From: Bacilli bacterium
GTDB taxonomy: Bacteria; Bacillota_I; Bacilli_A; RF39; UBA660
NCBI GenBank assembly: GCA_900766325.1
Contig: CAAFVA010000046.1
Location: 1-10,694, forward strand
Reading direction: 5' to 3'
DNA length: 10,694 bases
Below the pieces are notes generated by a model. It did not search any database, had not been told where the DNA came from, and saw only the letters and a program-made list of their open reading frames with translations. Positions 1-7,500 of this stretch are shown here, piece by piece. The position numbers and the translations under genes are program-made. Each line of letters begins with the position of its first letter. Within the stretch, counting starts at the first letter, position 1.

Positions 1-68
1 GCGTATCCTACTACCATTACTAGTGCTACGGCTAGCACTCCTATTATAATTCCTTTTTTCTTGTTCAT
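1..68 (-). CDS. N-terminal fragment of an exported or membrane-anchored protein
   Basis: Only the first 22 codons and part of the next are in the window; the gene runs off the left edge. The start is ATG at 68-66. An AAAGGAG Shine-Dalgarno sequence (84-78) sits 9 nt upstream and a SigA-type promoter lies just beyond it. The peptide begins MNKKKGIIIG, followed by an unbroken hydrophobic run rich in Val, Leu and Ala and ending in Gly-Tyr and then a GC- codon (Ala). This is a basic n-region plus hydrophobic core, as in a Sec signal peptide or an N-terminal membrane anchor. The Gly-Tyr-Ala ending recalls signal peptides of TasA/camelysin-like surface proteins, but 22 residues cannot assign a family. 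The fragment uses CTA, GTG and GCC codons that look unlike the AT-saturated add genes, though the sample is too small to argue transfer. It lies on the same strand as the cysteine-rich gene and is separated from it by a terminator. Confidence 0.75.
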   Translation of the reverse strand, partial: MNKKKGIIIGVLAVALVMVVGY

Positions 69-99
69 CTTTTACTGCTCCTTTATCTTATACATGTTT

Positions 100-128
100 A
101 TAATATCATCCCCCGAAGTTCTGGTCAA
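100..128 (-). promoter_or_regulatory. SigA-type promoter of the left-edge exported-protein gene
   Basis: On the minus strand a TTGACC -35 box (128-123) and a TATTAT -10 box (105-100) are separated by exactly 17 bp. Transcription should start near 93, giving a leader of about 25 nt that contains the AAAGGAG ribosome binding site. Spacing, box quality and placement directly upstream of a well-formed start all agree. Confidence 0.8.
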
Positions 129-159
129 TATTTCATTGTGATTGTGGAAAAGCAAGTGT

Positions 160-198
160 AAAGCAAACAAAAAGAAGACCCAACTAAAGTCTTCTTTT
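160..198 (-). terminator. Rho-independent terminator of the cysteine-rich protein gene
   Basis: A perfect 10-bp inverted repeat (170-179 with 189-198; AAAAGAAGAC and GTCTTCTTTT) encloses a 9-nt loop. On the minus strand it is followed by the T-rich tail TTTTTGTTTGC. It begins 20 nt past the TAA stop of the cysteine-rich gene and precedes the promoter of the next gene, so the two genes are separate transcripts. The A/T flanks make it nearly symmetrical, but no plus-strand gene is present to use it in the other direction. Confidence 0.85.
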
Positions 199-218
199 AC
201 CCGTTTTTATTCTTTTTA

Positions 219-2060
219 TTATTTTATCTCTCTTTTATTTCCGGTATAAATCCATCCGTCAATACTTGTACTTGTAGACCACTTATATTTCTGCTCACAA
301 TATAATTTATAAGTCGGCTCAGCATTTTTAGTATCACTAGTATTTACCGTTTTAATACATTTAGTACCGTTCAAAACGTAACCGCTATCACAAGAATACG
401 TTACTTTTTGAGTTGTGGTAGTCTTGGTACATTTCGTTCCGTTTAAAGTATAACCCGGATAATCCGCACAAGAGTACGTCGTGTTAGAATCTGTTTTTAT
501 ACAATATAATTTATCATCAGTTTGAACCGTTCCTTCCGGACAAGAGCAAACCTTAACCTTAGATTTAACGGTACACTTAGTACCATTTAAAGTATATGTC
601 TTATCTGAGGTGTTTGGTGGACAAGAATAAACCGTCTTAGAACACTTACCGCCACCAATTGAAGTTGTACCAGTTGGGCAACCATAAACTTCCTTAGTAC
701 AGTATCTTTCATCATCTGTTTTGCTTGTTCCAGATGGACATGAATAGCTTACCGTTGTCTTGGTACATGTTTTCTTACTTTCATCAAGTACATAATCAGA
801 ACCATACTTTGAACAACTGTAAGTAACTTCCTGCTTCGTACAACCAGATCCAGTATCAGTATATCCACTAGGACACTGAGTAGTTACGGTTGTTGGTTTT
901 CGGCATTTATCACCGTCATATAACTCATAACCCGAAAAAGCATCACAAGAATAACTATAACCAGTTGCAACTTTTTTATAACGCCAATACTTATAAACCG
1001 TTACGGTTGTATAACAAGTATCACAAGTAGGTTCTTGCCAAGATTCAATGAATACTAATTTTTCGTCATCATTAGAAAACGCTAAGTCATTATCATAAGA
1101 AATCTTAGTAGATACGTATTCCCATTTATAACCGTTAGCAACCTTTGTTGCGCTAATAACGTCATAATTTTGAACTTTTATGTAGTTTGCCGTTACCGTT
1201 TTAACGGTACCAACGGCTCCCTTTACGTCATAAGTATACTTTTTATCAGCGGTAACCGTCTGGGTACCTTTATATATTTCGTCAGTAACAGAACTTGAAG
1301 CGGTAGCATCAATGGTTGATGTTAAGGTTGTAACTTTACAACTTGCTGGCTCTTTCGTTGTAGAACTAGTAATTATCGGTTTTGCATCTTTAGTGTCCGT
1401 TGAAGTTACGTTATTAACCTTTTTATATGCGTCTTTAGTAATCGTTTCAGAACCGTTTTTTATACATTTGTTACCAGTTAGATAATAACCTGACGGACAT
1501 ACGTACTTATCAAATTCTTCAGTACATACGTTCTTAGTAAATTGGTATTCATATAACTTACCACCGTTACTCTTGGTTGTTATTTTACCACCGGTTGTTT
1601 TTATAGTATCACCATTTTTACTTGTTGTTTCAAGCTGCTTACAAGTGTCACTACAAATATCATAGCATCCATAATGCTCATAAATATAGTCTTTCTTATC
1701 AGTACATGACAACTGAACCTTGATAACGTACTCATCTTCTAACTTGGTAATTTCAACGTAAGAATCATCCTCACTACAATAATTACCGTTAGAATCCATC
1801 AAAGGTAATATAAGGTGTTGATCAATCATTTCCCTTAACGTCATCCTCTTTGAAGAATTAATTTCTTCGGGTAATCTTTCTATCGTATAATAAGATTTTG
1901 CAACATCCTTCATTCTATCAACGTTATCTGCAAATATTTGATTATTTAAAGGTTTTAAATCTGGCATCGGAAATAGCCAAATAAGTAAAAATATAAAAAT
2001 TATAATTAATACTAATCTAATAAGTAAACCTTTTATTGTTAAACCTGTTTTTTCTTCCAT
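219..2060 (-). CDS. Membrane-anchored cysteine-repeat surface protein of unknown function
   Basis: I do not recognise a named family. The chosen start (ATG 2060-2058) gives 613 residues; it has AAGGGGG 7 nt upstream, and upstream in-frame Met codons would bury that site in the coding region. Residues 1-10 are polar and 11-30 form a single strongly hydrophobic segment ending near Trp-Leu-Phe-Pro, with no lipobox, so the rest probably faces outward. Residues about 36-140 form a compact segment (SYYTIERLP at 56-64, then an alternating strand-like stretch) that resembles a pilin/pseudopilin head, though this is only an impression. Residues about 145-355 are Thr/Ser/Lys-rich. Residues 372-568 hold about nine cysteine-bracketed repeats ending in forms such as LNGTKC, and an earlier copy lies at 188-199. 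There are 31 Cys in total. The tail has one Cys and two Trp. No LPXTG motif, S-layer domain or catalytic signature is visible. It has its own promoter and terminator. An adhesin, pilus-tip or matrix protein is possible but unproven. Confidence 0.85.
   Translation of the reverse strand: MEEKTGLTIKGLLIRLVLIIIFIFLLIWLFPMPDLKPLNNQIFADNVDRMKDVAKSYYTIERLPEEINSSKRMTLREMIDQHLILPLMDSNGNYCSEDDSYVEITKLEDEYVIKVQLSCTDKKDYIYEHYGCYDICSDTCKQLETTSKNGDTIKTTGGKITTKSNGGKLYEYQFTKNVCTEEFDKYVCPSGYYLTGNKCIKNGSETITKDAYKKVNNVTSTDTKDAKPIITSSTTKEPASCKVTTLTSTIDATASSSVTDEIYKGTQTVTADKKYTYDVKGAVGTVKTVTANYIKVQNYDVISATKVANGYKWEYVSTKISYDNDLAFSNDDEKLVFIESWQEPTCDTCYTTVTVYKYWRYKKVATGYSYSCDAFSGYELYDGDKCRKPTTVTTQCPSGYTDTGSGCTKQEVTYSCSKYGSDYVLDESKKTCTKTTVSYSCPSGTSKTDDERYCTKEVYGCPTGTTSIGGGKCSKTVYSCPPNTSDKTYTLNGTKCTVKSKVKVCSCPEGTVQTDDKLYCIKTDSNTTYSCADYPGYTLNGTKCTKTTTTQKVTYSCDSGYVLNGTKCIKTVNTSDTKNAEPTYKLYCEQKYKWSTSTSIDGWIYTGNKREIK
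357..947 (-). repeat. Degenerate cysteine-bracketed protein repeats (about nine units)
   Basis: The encoded residues 372-568 contain tandem units running roughly C-P-x-G-(Y/T)-x(4-10)-K-C-x-K followed by a Thr/Val/Tyr-Ser linker. Unit length is about 18-27 residues. The best-conserved terminal hexamer, LNGTKC, occurs three times (DNA 573-590, 429-446, 357-374), and a related LTGNKC ends the isolated early copy. Other units end in DGDKC, GSGC, SKKTC, DERYC, GGGKC or DKLYC. The DNA is only partly conserved between copies, so this is an old protein-level repeat and not a recent tandem duplication. Two cysteines per unit suggest one disulfide per module, as in EGF-like or GCC2/GCC3-like modules, but I cannot assign either. 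Confidence 0.75.
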
Positions 2061-2067
2061 CAAAATT

Positions 2068-2074
2068 CCCCCTT
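2068..2074 (-). promoter_or_regulatory. Ribosome binding site that fixes the start of the cysteine-rich protein
   Basis: AAGGGGG is placed 7 nt before the ATG at 2060. Two more upstream in-frame ATG codons exist, but neither has a comparable site. Both also lie downstream of the -10 box and would put this purine run inside the coding sequence. The 613-residue form that begins MEEKTGLTIKG is therefore preferred. Confidence 0.8.
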
Positions 2075-2093
2075 CTTGCATTGAATGGCAGTT

Positions 2094-2122
2094 ATGATAA
2101 CACAAACCTAAAGAAAAGTCAA
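2094..2122 (-). promoter_or_regulatory. Strong SigA promoter with extended -10 for the cysteine-rich protein gene
   Basis: On the minus strand TTGACT (2122-2117) and TATCAT (2099-2094) are separated by 17 bp, and TGT directly precedes the -10 box, forming the TGn extended -10 element. Transcription should start near 2087, leaving a leader of under 30 nt. This gives the gene its own expression, independent of the add-glyA-folD-smr operon upstream. Confidence 0.8.
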
Positions 2123-2172
2123 CTTATTCTAACAATTTCTTATACTATAATTATATATGCTATTTAGAAAAT

Positions 2173-2208
2173 AAAAAAGACTTAATCGTCCTAATTCTAC
2201 TCTTTTTT
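2173..2208 (-). terminator. Possible weak terminator at the end of the add-glyA-folD-smr operon
   Basis: An 8-bp inverted repeat (2173-2180 with 2201-2208; AAAAAAGA and TCTTTTTT) flanks a 20-nt loop. On the minus strand the distal arm runs on into ATTTTC, a plausible U-tract. It lies 16 nt past the TAA stop of the smr gene and before the next promoter, which is where a terminator is expected. The stem is almost entirely A:T with little internal pairing, so it would be weak and leaky if it acts at all. Confidence 0.35.
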
Positions 2209-2223
2209 TACAAAATATGACAT

Positions 2224-2493
2224 TTATGTTTTAAGGTAAACGATTGTGCAACCTTGATTATAAGGATTTATATGAAAACTAGATACGAATTTATTGCGTC
2301 TTAAGATGTCATGCACTTCGTTTTTTATCGCACCCGTTCCAACGCCATGCACGATTAATATCTTTTTATTTTTTAAAACGTAATTATCGTAAATAAATTC
2401 TTTTACTAAAACCCTTGCAGAAAACTTAAACTCACCATGTAAATCAAGCGTTGGCAGATCATCTATAAATACATCATCAAGAAAATTTCTCAT
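2224..2493 (-). CDS. Small stand-alone Smr-domain protein
   Basis: The 89 residues are essentially one Smr (small MutS-related) domain, the module found at the C-terminus of MutS2 and in free-standing proteins. It shows the family's LDLHG motif (16-20), a helix leading to a basic patch, the ILIVHGVGTGAIK core (45-57, the HGxGxG motif) and a final hydrophobic strand. Smr domains in other proteins act as endonucleases on branched DNA or on RNA, including mRNA on stalled ribosomes. Which of these applies here cannot be told. There is no MutS ATPase part, no N-terminal extension beyond about 15 residues and no room for a second domain. ATG lies one base after the folD stop (TAG-C-ATG), and the nearest GAAGG is about 20 nt upstream and poorly placed. 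Translation therefore probably depends on reinitiation after folD. Confidence 0.88.
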   Translation of the reverse strand: MRNFLDDVFIDDLPTLDLHGEFKFSARVLVKEFIYDNYVLKNKKILIVHGVGTGAIKNEVHDILRRNKFVSSFHINPYNQGCTIVYLKT

Positions 2494-2494
2494 G

Positions 2495-3328
2495 CTAGTT
2501 TTGAATCTTATAAGCCTTCACTACGTTTTTTAAAAGACAAGAAACCGTCATCGGTCCAACCCCACCAGGTACTGGAGTTATTAAAGAAGCTTTTTTACTT
2601 ACCTCATCAAAACAAACGTCACCGCACAAAATGTTACCCTCTTTGTTAATTCCAACGTCAATAATAATAACTCCTTCTTTTACCATGTCTTTCGTAATAA
2701 GGTTTGGGTGCCCCACCGCCACGATTAAAACGTCAGCCTTTTTAGTATAACTTTTAATATCTAAACTTTTAGAATGACAAATACTTAAAGTTGCATCATT
2801 TTGAAGCAGAAGCTGTATAAGTGGTTTGCCAACCAGATTACTTCTACCAACTAAACAAACGTTTTTAGAAGTTAAATCAACGTTATACGCTTTTAGTAGT
2901 TCCATTACCCCAAGTGGCGTACACGGAATTAAACAATCGTTTTCTAGCACCAAATTACCAACGTTTTGATAAGTAAGTCCATCAACGTCCTTTACCGGAT
3001 CAATGGTGTTTATTATCTTTCCTTCATCAAATCCTAAAGGAAGTGGAAGCTGTACTAATATACCATTTACACTAATGTCGTTATTAAGTCTTTTTATTTC
3101 AGCGATAACAAGATCCTGTGATATCGTATCATTAAACTTTATGTGTTCAAAGTTTATCCCAACATCTTCACAAGCTTTTTTCTTATTTTTTATATACACG
3201 TTACTCGCTTTGTTATCTCCCACTTGAATAACCGCAAGCGTTGGCGTTATGTTTTCTTTTTCAATCAAATCCTTAACTTTTTTTCTAAGCTCTAGGCTAA
3301 TTTTTGTGCCATCAATTATATTATTCAT
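2495..3328 (-). CDS. folD: Bifunctional methylenetetrahydrofolate dehydrogenase / methenyltetrahydrofolate cyclohydrolase
   Basis: FolD oxidises 5,10-methylene-THF to methenyl-THF with NADP and hydrolyses that to 10-formyl-THF, the one-carbon donor for purines and initiator formyl-Met. The 277-residue protein is full length (E. coli 288). The catalytic set is intact: Tyr45 and Lys49 (YxxxK), Gln93 in VQLPLPLG (92-99) and Asp116 in DVDGLT (114-119), each five residues earlier than its E. coli equivalent. PCTPLG (135-140), the cofactor loop GRSNLVGKP (161-169) and PVPGGVGPMT (252-261) complete the family signature. The ATG overlaps the glyA stop by 8 nt (ATGAATAA), and GAGGAG (3341-3336) lies 7 nt upstream inside glyA. 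Its substrate is the product of GlyA, so the two neighbours are consecutive pathway steps. Nothing suggests loss of function. Confidence 0.97.
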   Translation of the reverse strand: MNNIIDGTKISLELRKKVKDLIEKENITPTLAVIQVGDNKASNVYIKNKKKACEDVGINFEHIKFNDTISQDLVIAEIKRLNNDISVNGILVQLPLPLGFDEGKIINTIDPVKDVDGLTYQNVGNLVLENDCLIPCTPLGVMELLKAYNVDLTSKNVCLVGRSNLVGKPLIQLLLQNDATLSICHSKSLDIKSYTKKADVLIVAVGHPNLITKDMVKEGVIIIDVGINKEGNILCGDVCFDEVSKKASLITPVPGGVGPMTVSCLLKNVVKAYKIQN

Positions 3329-4559
3329 AGCTTATCTCCTCATAAATTGGGTGCTTCTTACACAAGTTTTCAACCCTTACCTTTAAATCTTTTAAAATTC
3401 TTTCATCATCACCATTATGTAAGCAAGTCGAAATTATTTTACCAACCTCTACAAAATCCTTTTCATTAAATCCTCTTGTTGTTGCAGCTGATGTACCAAG
3501 CCTTATCCCGCTAGTTATAAAAGGCGTTGTCGGATCATACGGAATCATGTTTTTATTGCACGTTATTCCAATTGATTCAAGTATTTTTTCAGCTTCCTTA
3601 CCAGTTACGTTAACTGATTTTTTAACGTCAACAAGCATCATATGATTATCAGTTCCGTTAGATATTATTTTAAACCCTTCCATTTTTAAAACATCACATA
3701 ATATTTTAGCATTTTTTACAACTTGTTTTTGATAACTTATGAAACTAGTACTCATTGCTTCTGCAAAACAAACAGCCTTAGATGCGATAACGTGCATTAA
3801 AGGACCACCTTGGATTCCAGGGAAGACGATTTTATCAATCTTTTTGGCAATCTCCTCGTTATTAGTTAGTATAAGACCGCCCCTTGGCCCCCTTAAAGTT
3901 TTATGCGTCGTTGATGTTACAACGTCAGCGTAACGGCAAGGATTCTGGTGAAGACCTGAGGCAACAAGACCCGCAATGTGAGCCATGTCAACCATAAGAT
4001 AAGCGTTAGAAGTTTTTGCGATATCTTTAAATTCCGCAAAATCAATCTTTCTTGAATAACTAGATGCCCCCGCTATTATTAGTTTTGGTTTTTCCTTTAA
4101 GGCAATTTTCCTTACCTCATCATAATTTATCTGTCCGGTTTCTTTATCAACGTCGTAAGAAATAAAATTATAGTCCATTCCGCTAAATGATAGATTACTA
4201 CCATGAGTTAGATGCCCACCAGAATTAAGGTTCATTCCGAGTACCTTGTCTCCTTTTTTTAAAAGGGTACGATAAACGGCCATGTTAGCTGATGATCCAC
4301 TATGTGGTTGAACGTTTGCATATTTCACACCAAACAATTTTTTAGCATTTTCAATTGCGATTTTCTCTATTTCATCAACGAATTCGCACCCACCATAATA
4401 CCTTTTACCAGGATATCCTTCCGCATATTTATTAGTAAGAATACTCCCTTGCGCTTTAAGTACGTTTTTACTTACAAAATTTTCAGAAGCAATAAGCTCG
4501 ATCGTGTTTTGCTGTCTTTTCTTTTCTTTTTCAATTAAGGAAAAAACATCATCAATCAT
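3321..4559 (-). CDS. glyA: Serine hydroxymethyltransferase (PLP enzyme)
   Basis: GlyA converts serine and THF to glycine and 5,10-methylene-THF, the main entry of one-carbon units. The 412-residue protein has the normal length (E. coli 417) and all landmark motifs: ELIASENF (21-28), YAEGYPGKRYYGG (45-57, with the catalytic Glu47), the HSGSSAN cofactor loop, GGHLTHG (114-120), DMAHIAG (191-197), the Schiff-base Lys220 in TTHKTLRGPRGG (217-228) and SGIRLGT (350-356, with the carboxylate-binding Arg353). I chose the ATG at 4559 over the one at 4568, because AAAGGAG (4575-4569) abuts the upstream ATG with no spacer but lies an ideal 9 nt before the downstream one. This start overlaps the addA stop by 8 nt (ATGATTGA). 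Folate genes directly behind addA are an unusual but plainly operonic arrangement. Confidence 0.97.
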   Translation of the reverse strand: MIDDVFSLIEKEKKRQQNTIELIASENFVSKNVLKAQGSILTNKYAEGYPGKRYYGGCEFVDEIEKIAIENAKKLFGVKYANVQPHSGSSANMAVYRTLLKKGDKVLGMNLNSGGHLTHGSNLSFSGMDYNFISYDVDKETGQINYDEVRKIALKEKPKLIIAGASSYSRKIDFAEFKDIAKTSNAYLMVDMAHIAGLVASGLHQNPCRYADVVTSTTHKTLRGPRGGLILTNNEEIAKKIDKIVFPGIQGGPLMHVIASKAVCFAEAMSTSFISYQKQVVKNAKILCDVLKMEGFKIISNGTDNHMMLVDVKKSVNVTGKEAEKILESIGITCNKNMIPYDPTTPFITSGIRLGTSAATTRGFNEKDFVEVGKIISTCLHNGDDERILKDLKVRVENLCKKHPIYEEISYE

Positions 4560-7500
4560 TTTCTTCATCTCCTTTCTTAAGCTCTATAAACTTATTTAAC
4601 TTTATAGAATATATGAATTTTCTAACCTCTTTAGCATCCATTATTTCTTTTAAACCAACCTCGTACAAGTCAAGCTGAAGCTTATAACGGTCTATCAATT
4701 CTTTTAAATCTGATACGTTATCAGTTTTATAGTCAACTATGTAATAAATACCATCTTTTACAAATAATAAATCTATTACTCCATCAACCAATATTTTACC
4801 ACTTTTTAAATTTTTATCATAATATTTCGCCGGAACTTTAAAAGTTATGTCATATTCTTTGTAAACCTTATCAGAAGATAAAACCATATCATAAACCTCG
4901 CTTGTTAAATATGCTAATACCTTTTCTAAGTCTATTTCTTCTTTCTCCTTGCTTGTTATTTTATTTTCCAAAACCATTTTATCTAATTCTTGCTTTAAAG
5001 TCTTTAATCCATATTTTTTTATCGGAAGAGATTCTAAAACAAGATGATATAACGTACCTTTCTTGGCGTGATTATTATTATCACCCATAAACTTAGGAAC
5101 TTTAAAATAAGCCTTTGACTCTTTTAGTTCGGTTACGCTTAATTTTAAAGGAACTAAAGACAAGGATTTGTCATAAGTAAATTTATCTATTTTTTCAAGC
5201 ATACTAAAATCATAGGCTTTAACGTCCTTTTTTTCCTTTTCATTAAAATAATCACTATTAATTTCCCCGTTATCTTTTATAAATAATTTTAGTTTTGAAG
5301 AATTTGCAAACGTTTTATTTGGGGTGCTTGACACATCTCTTAAATCTTTACAATTAGGATGTCTTAAAAGACACGGTATTAAAATACTAAGATAGTTTTT
5401 ACATGATTTTAAATAAATACTTGAAACGGTTCTTTCATCACCCATCTTTGAAGATGATGCCTCTACTATTTTAGAAAGGTTATTTAAGTATCCCGTAATA
5501 ATAATCTTTTCTTTTGCCCTTGTTAGAGCAACGTATAAAACCCTGAGTTCTTCTGATAACATTTTATTTTTTTCGTACTCTTTAAAAAGCATCGTAAAAA
5601 CAGAATCGTACTTTACTTTATAATCATTATTCCTAATAGGAAAACAAATACCTAAATCAGCGTTTATCATAAAGTCGCTTCTTAAGTCCGTAAAGTTAAA
5701 ATTTTTACCTGTTTGACAAACAAACACAACCGGGTACTCTAGCCCCTTAGACTTGTGAATGGTAGTTATTAAAACGTTATCACCTTCTGAAAGTGGATTT
5801 ACTCCTTGAAGTGAATCTTTATTAATAATTAGATCTTCTAAATAATTGGTAAACTCATGCAAACTTCTTTGTTCATCTTTTTCAAAATTAACAGCATGCG
5901 CAAGCATTTGAAGTAAGTTTTTTTGTCTTTGTTTTCCAAAAGGACTAGAAAGCATAACCAAAAACGCATCAAATACTTCATAAATCTTAACCAATAATTT
6001 TTCTATTTTATTATTAAAAGAATAATTTCTTAAATCATTTATTTTCATCAAACAATCTTTTAAATAAGCGTTATCACCATTTAAAATATTATCGCTTAAA
6101 CTACACTTCTTATCATTTTTTCTAACCAAAGCAACATCATCAAGACAAACGTTAAAAAACGGTGATTTTAAAACACTTAAAAGGGCGACATCATCACTTG
6201 GATTATCAATTACCTTAAGTAAGTTAATGATTAGCTTTACTTCGTAATTATCAAAGTAAGATAGCGTACTTTCACAATAAACACTAATGTTTTTTTGGTT
6301 TAAAGCCTTAACAAAATAATCACTATCCTTTAGGGACCTTAGTAAAATAACAATGTCTGAAGGCCTAATTTCTCGCCATAATTTACGTTTGTTATCATAA
6401 ATCTTAGTTTTTTTATCTAGCATAAGTTTAATTCTTTCGGCAACGTAAGTAGCCTCTTTTTGCACTTTAGATACATCTTCTTCATCAGTTTCTTTATTTT
6501 TATCATCATTAATTATATGAACTTCTGCATCTAGATCACTTCCGTTTTCAAAATTAGCACCCAAGTATAGCTTTTCATCCTTATCATAGTTTACCTCTCC
6601 AAAAAGATCACTCATGGTGTTTTCAAAAACAAAGTTGCAAAAATCCAAAACCTCACTTCTGCTACGAAAGTTTTTTGCTAAGTTTATTAACCTTGGAAAC
6701 CCATCTTTTGTTGCATTTTTTTTATCGCTATTAAAAATTTCAGGACAAGCACTTCTAAAACGATAAATACTTTGCTTTACATCACCAACGATGAACAAAT
6801 TTTTATCATCTTTTGAAATAGCACTAAATATAACGTTTTGTAAATTATTAGTATCTTGATATTCATCTATTAATATTTCGTCAAACTCACTACTTATTTC
6901 TAATGCGAGTTTAGTTTTCCTTCCATCTTTAATTAAAAGATCTATTACAAAGTGAGCTACATCACTAAAACTAAACTGATTTTTCCGTCTTTTTTCTTTC
7001 ATTAACCTTTGTTCATATAATTTTACTACCTCAAATAAAATCGATAGGTTTTTTTTACATAACTTTTGTTCTTTTTTATAAACCTCATCATTTATAAACA
7101 TAAGTTCATGCATTTTTTTATTTATCTCACCTTTAAAATCATCACGTATTATTTTATACTTGATAAGTGGCGCATCATCTTTATGACCCTTAGGTGTTCT
7201 TAAAGTATCAAAGCTTATACTTCTAAGCCTTTTTGATAACTCGTCAAAATTGTTAATAATTAAAAAGTCATTAATAAAATTCTTTTCCTTTCTTACCGTT
7301 TGTAGTATGTCCTCAAAATAAGGGTAATTAGAAAGTTCAAGGATTATATCATGGTATAAAGTATCATACTTTTTCATCTTATCTTTTATTTGATCAAAAA
7401 AGATATTTTTATAAGTATTATTATAAGTATCATAGTTTTCAATTGCACGATTAATAAACTCTTTTTTAAATGGTACGGTATCTAAAAAGTTTGATATTTT

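Noticed and set aside
69..218. Small RNA or riboswitch in the gap between the two envelope genes
   Set aside because: The gap is fully explained by a terminator, a promoter and a ribosome site, and the leader of about 25 nt is too short for a riboswitch.
219..420. Cell-wall sorting signal (LPXTG type) at the C-terminus of the cysteine-rich protein
   Set aside because: The tail has a Cys, two Trp and a charged end, but no LPXTG-like motif, hydrophobic segment or terminal basic cluster in the required order.
357..947. CRISPR array or recent tandem DNA repeat
   Set aside because: The similarity is in the encoded protein. DNA copies differ in length and sequence, there are no uniform spacers, and the reading frame is maintained throughout.
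2061..2105. Longer N-terminus for the cysteine-rich protein starting at 2105
   Set aside because: It would start just upstream of, and overlap, the -10 box at 2099-2094 and would place the AAGGGGG ribosome site inside the coding region. The ATG at 2060 has proper spacing.
4552..4554. Mycoplasma-type code with TGA read as Trp
   Set aside because: addA ends in TGA at the expected length after its nuclease domain, and the next codon is again TGA. Trp in the other genes is TGG.
3003..5090. Short open frames on the plus strand (3003-3227, 3739-3933, 4302-4538, 4902-5090)
   Set aside because: Each lies wholly within folD, glyA or addA on the opposite strand, has no convincing ribosome site or promoter, and encodes unremarkable hydrophobic or low-complexity peptides.
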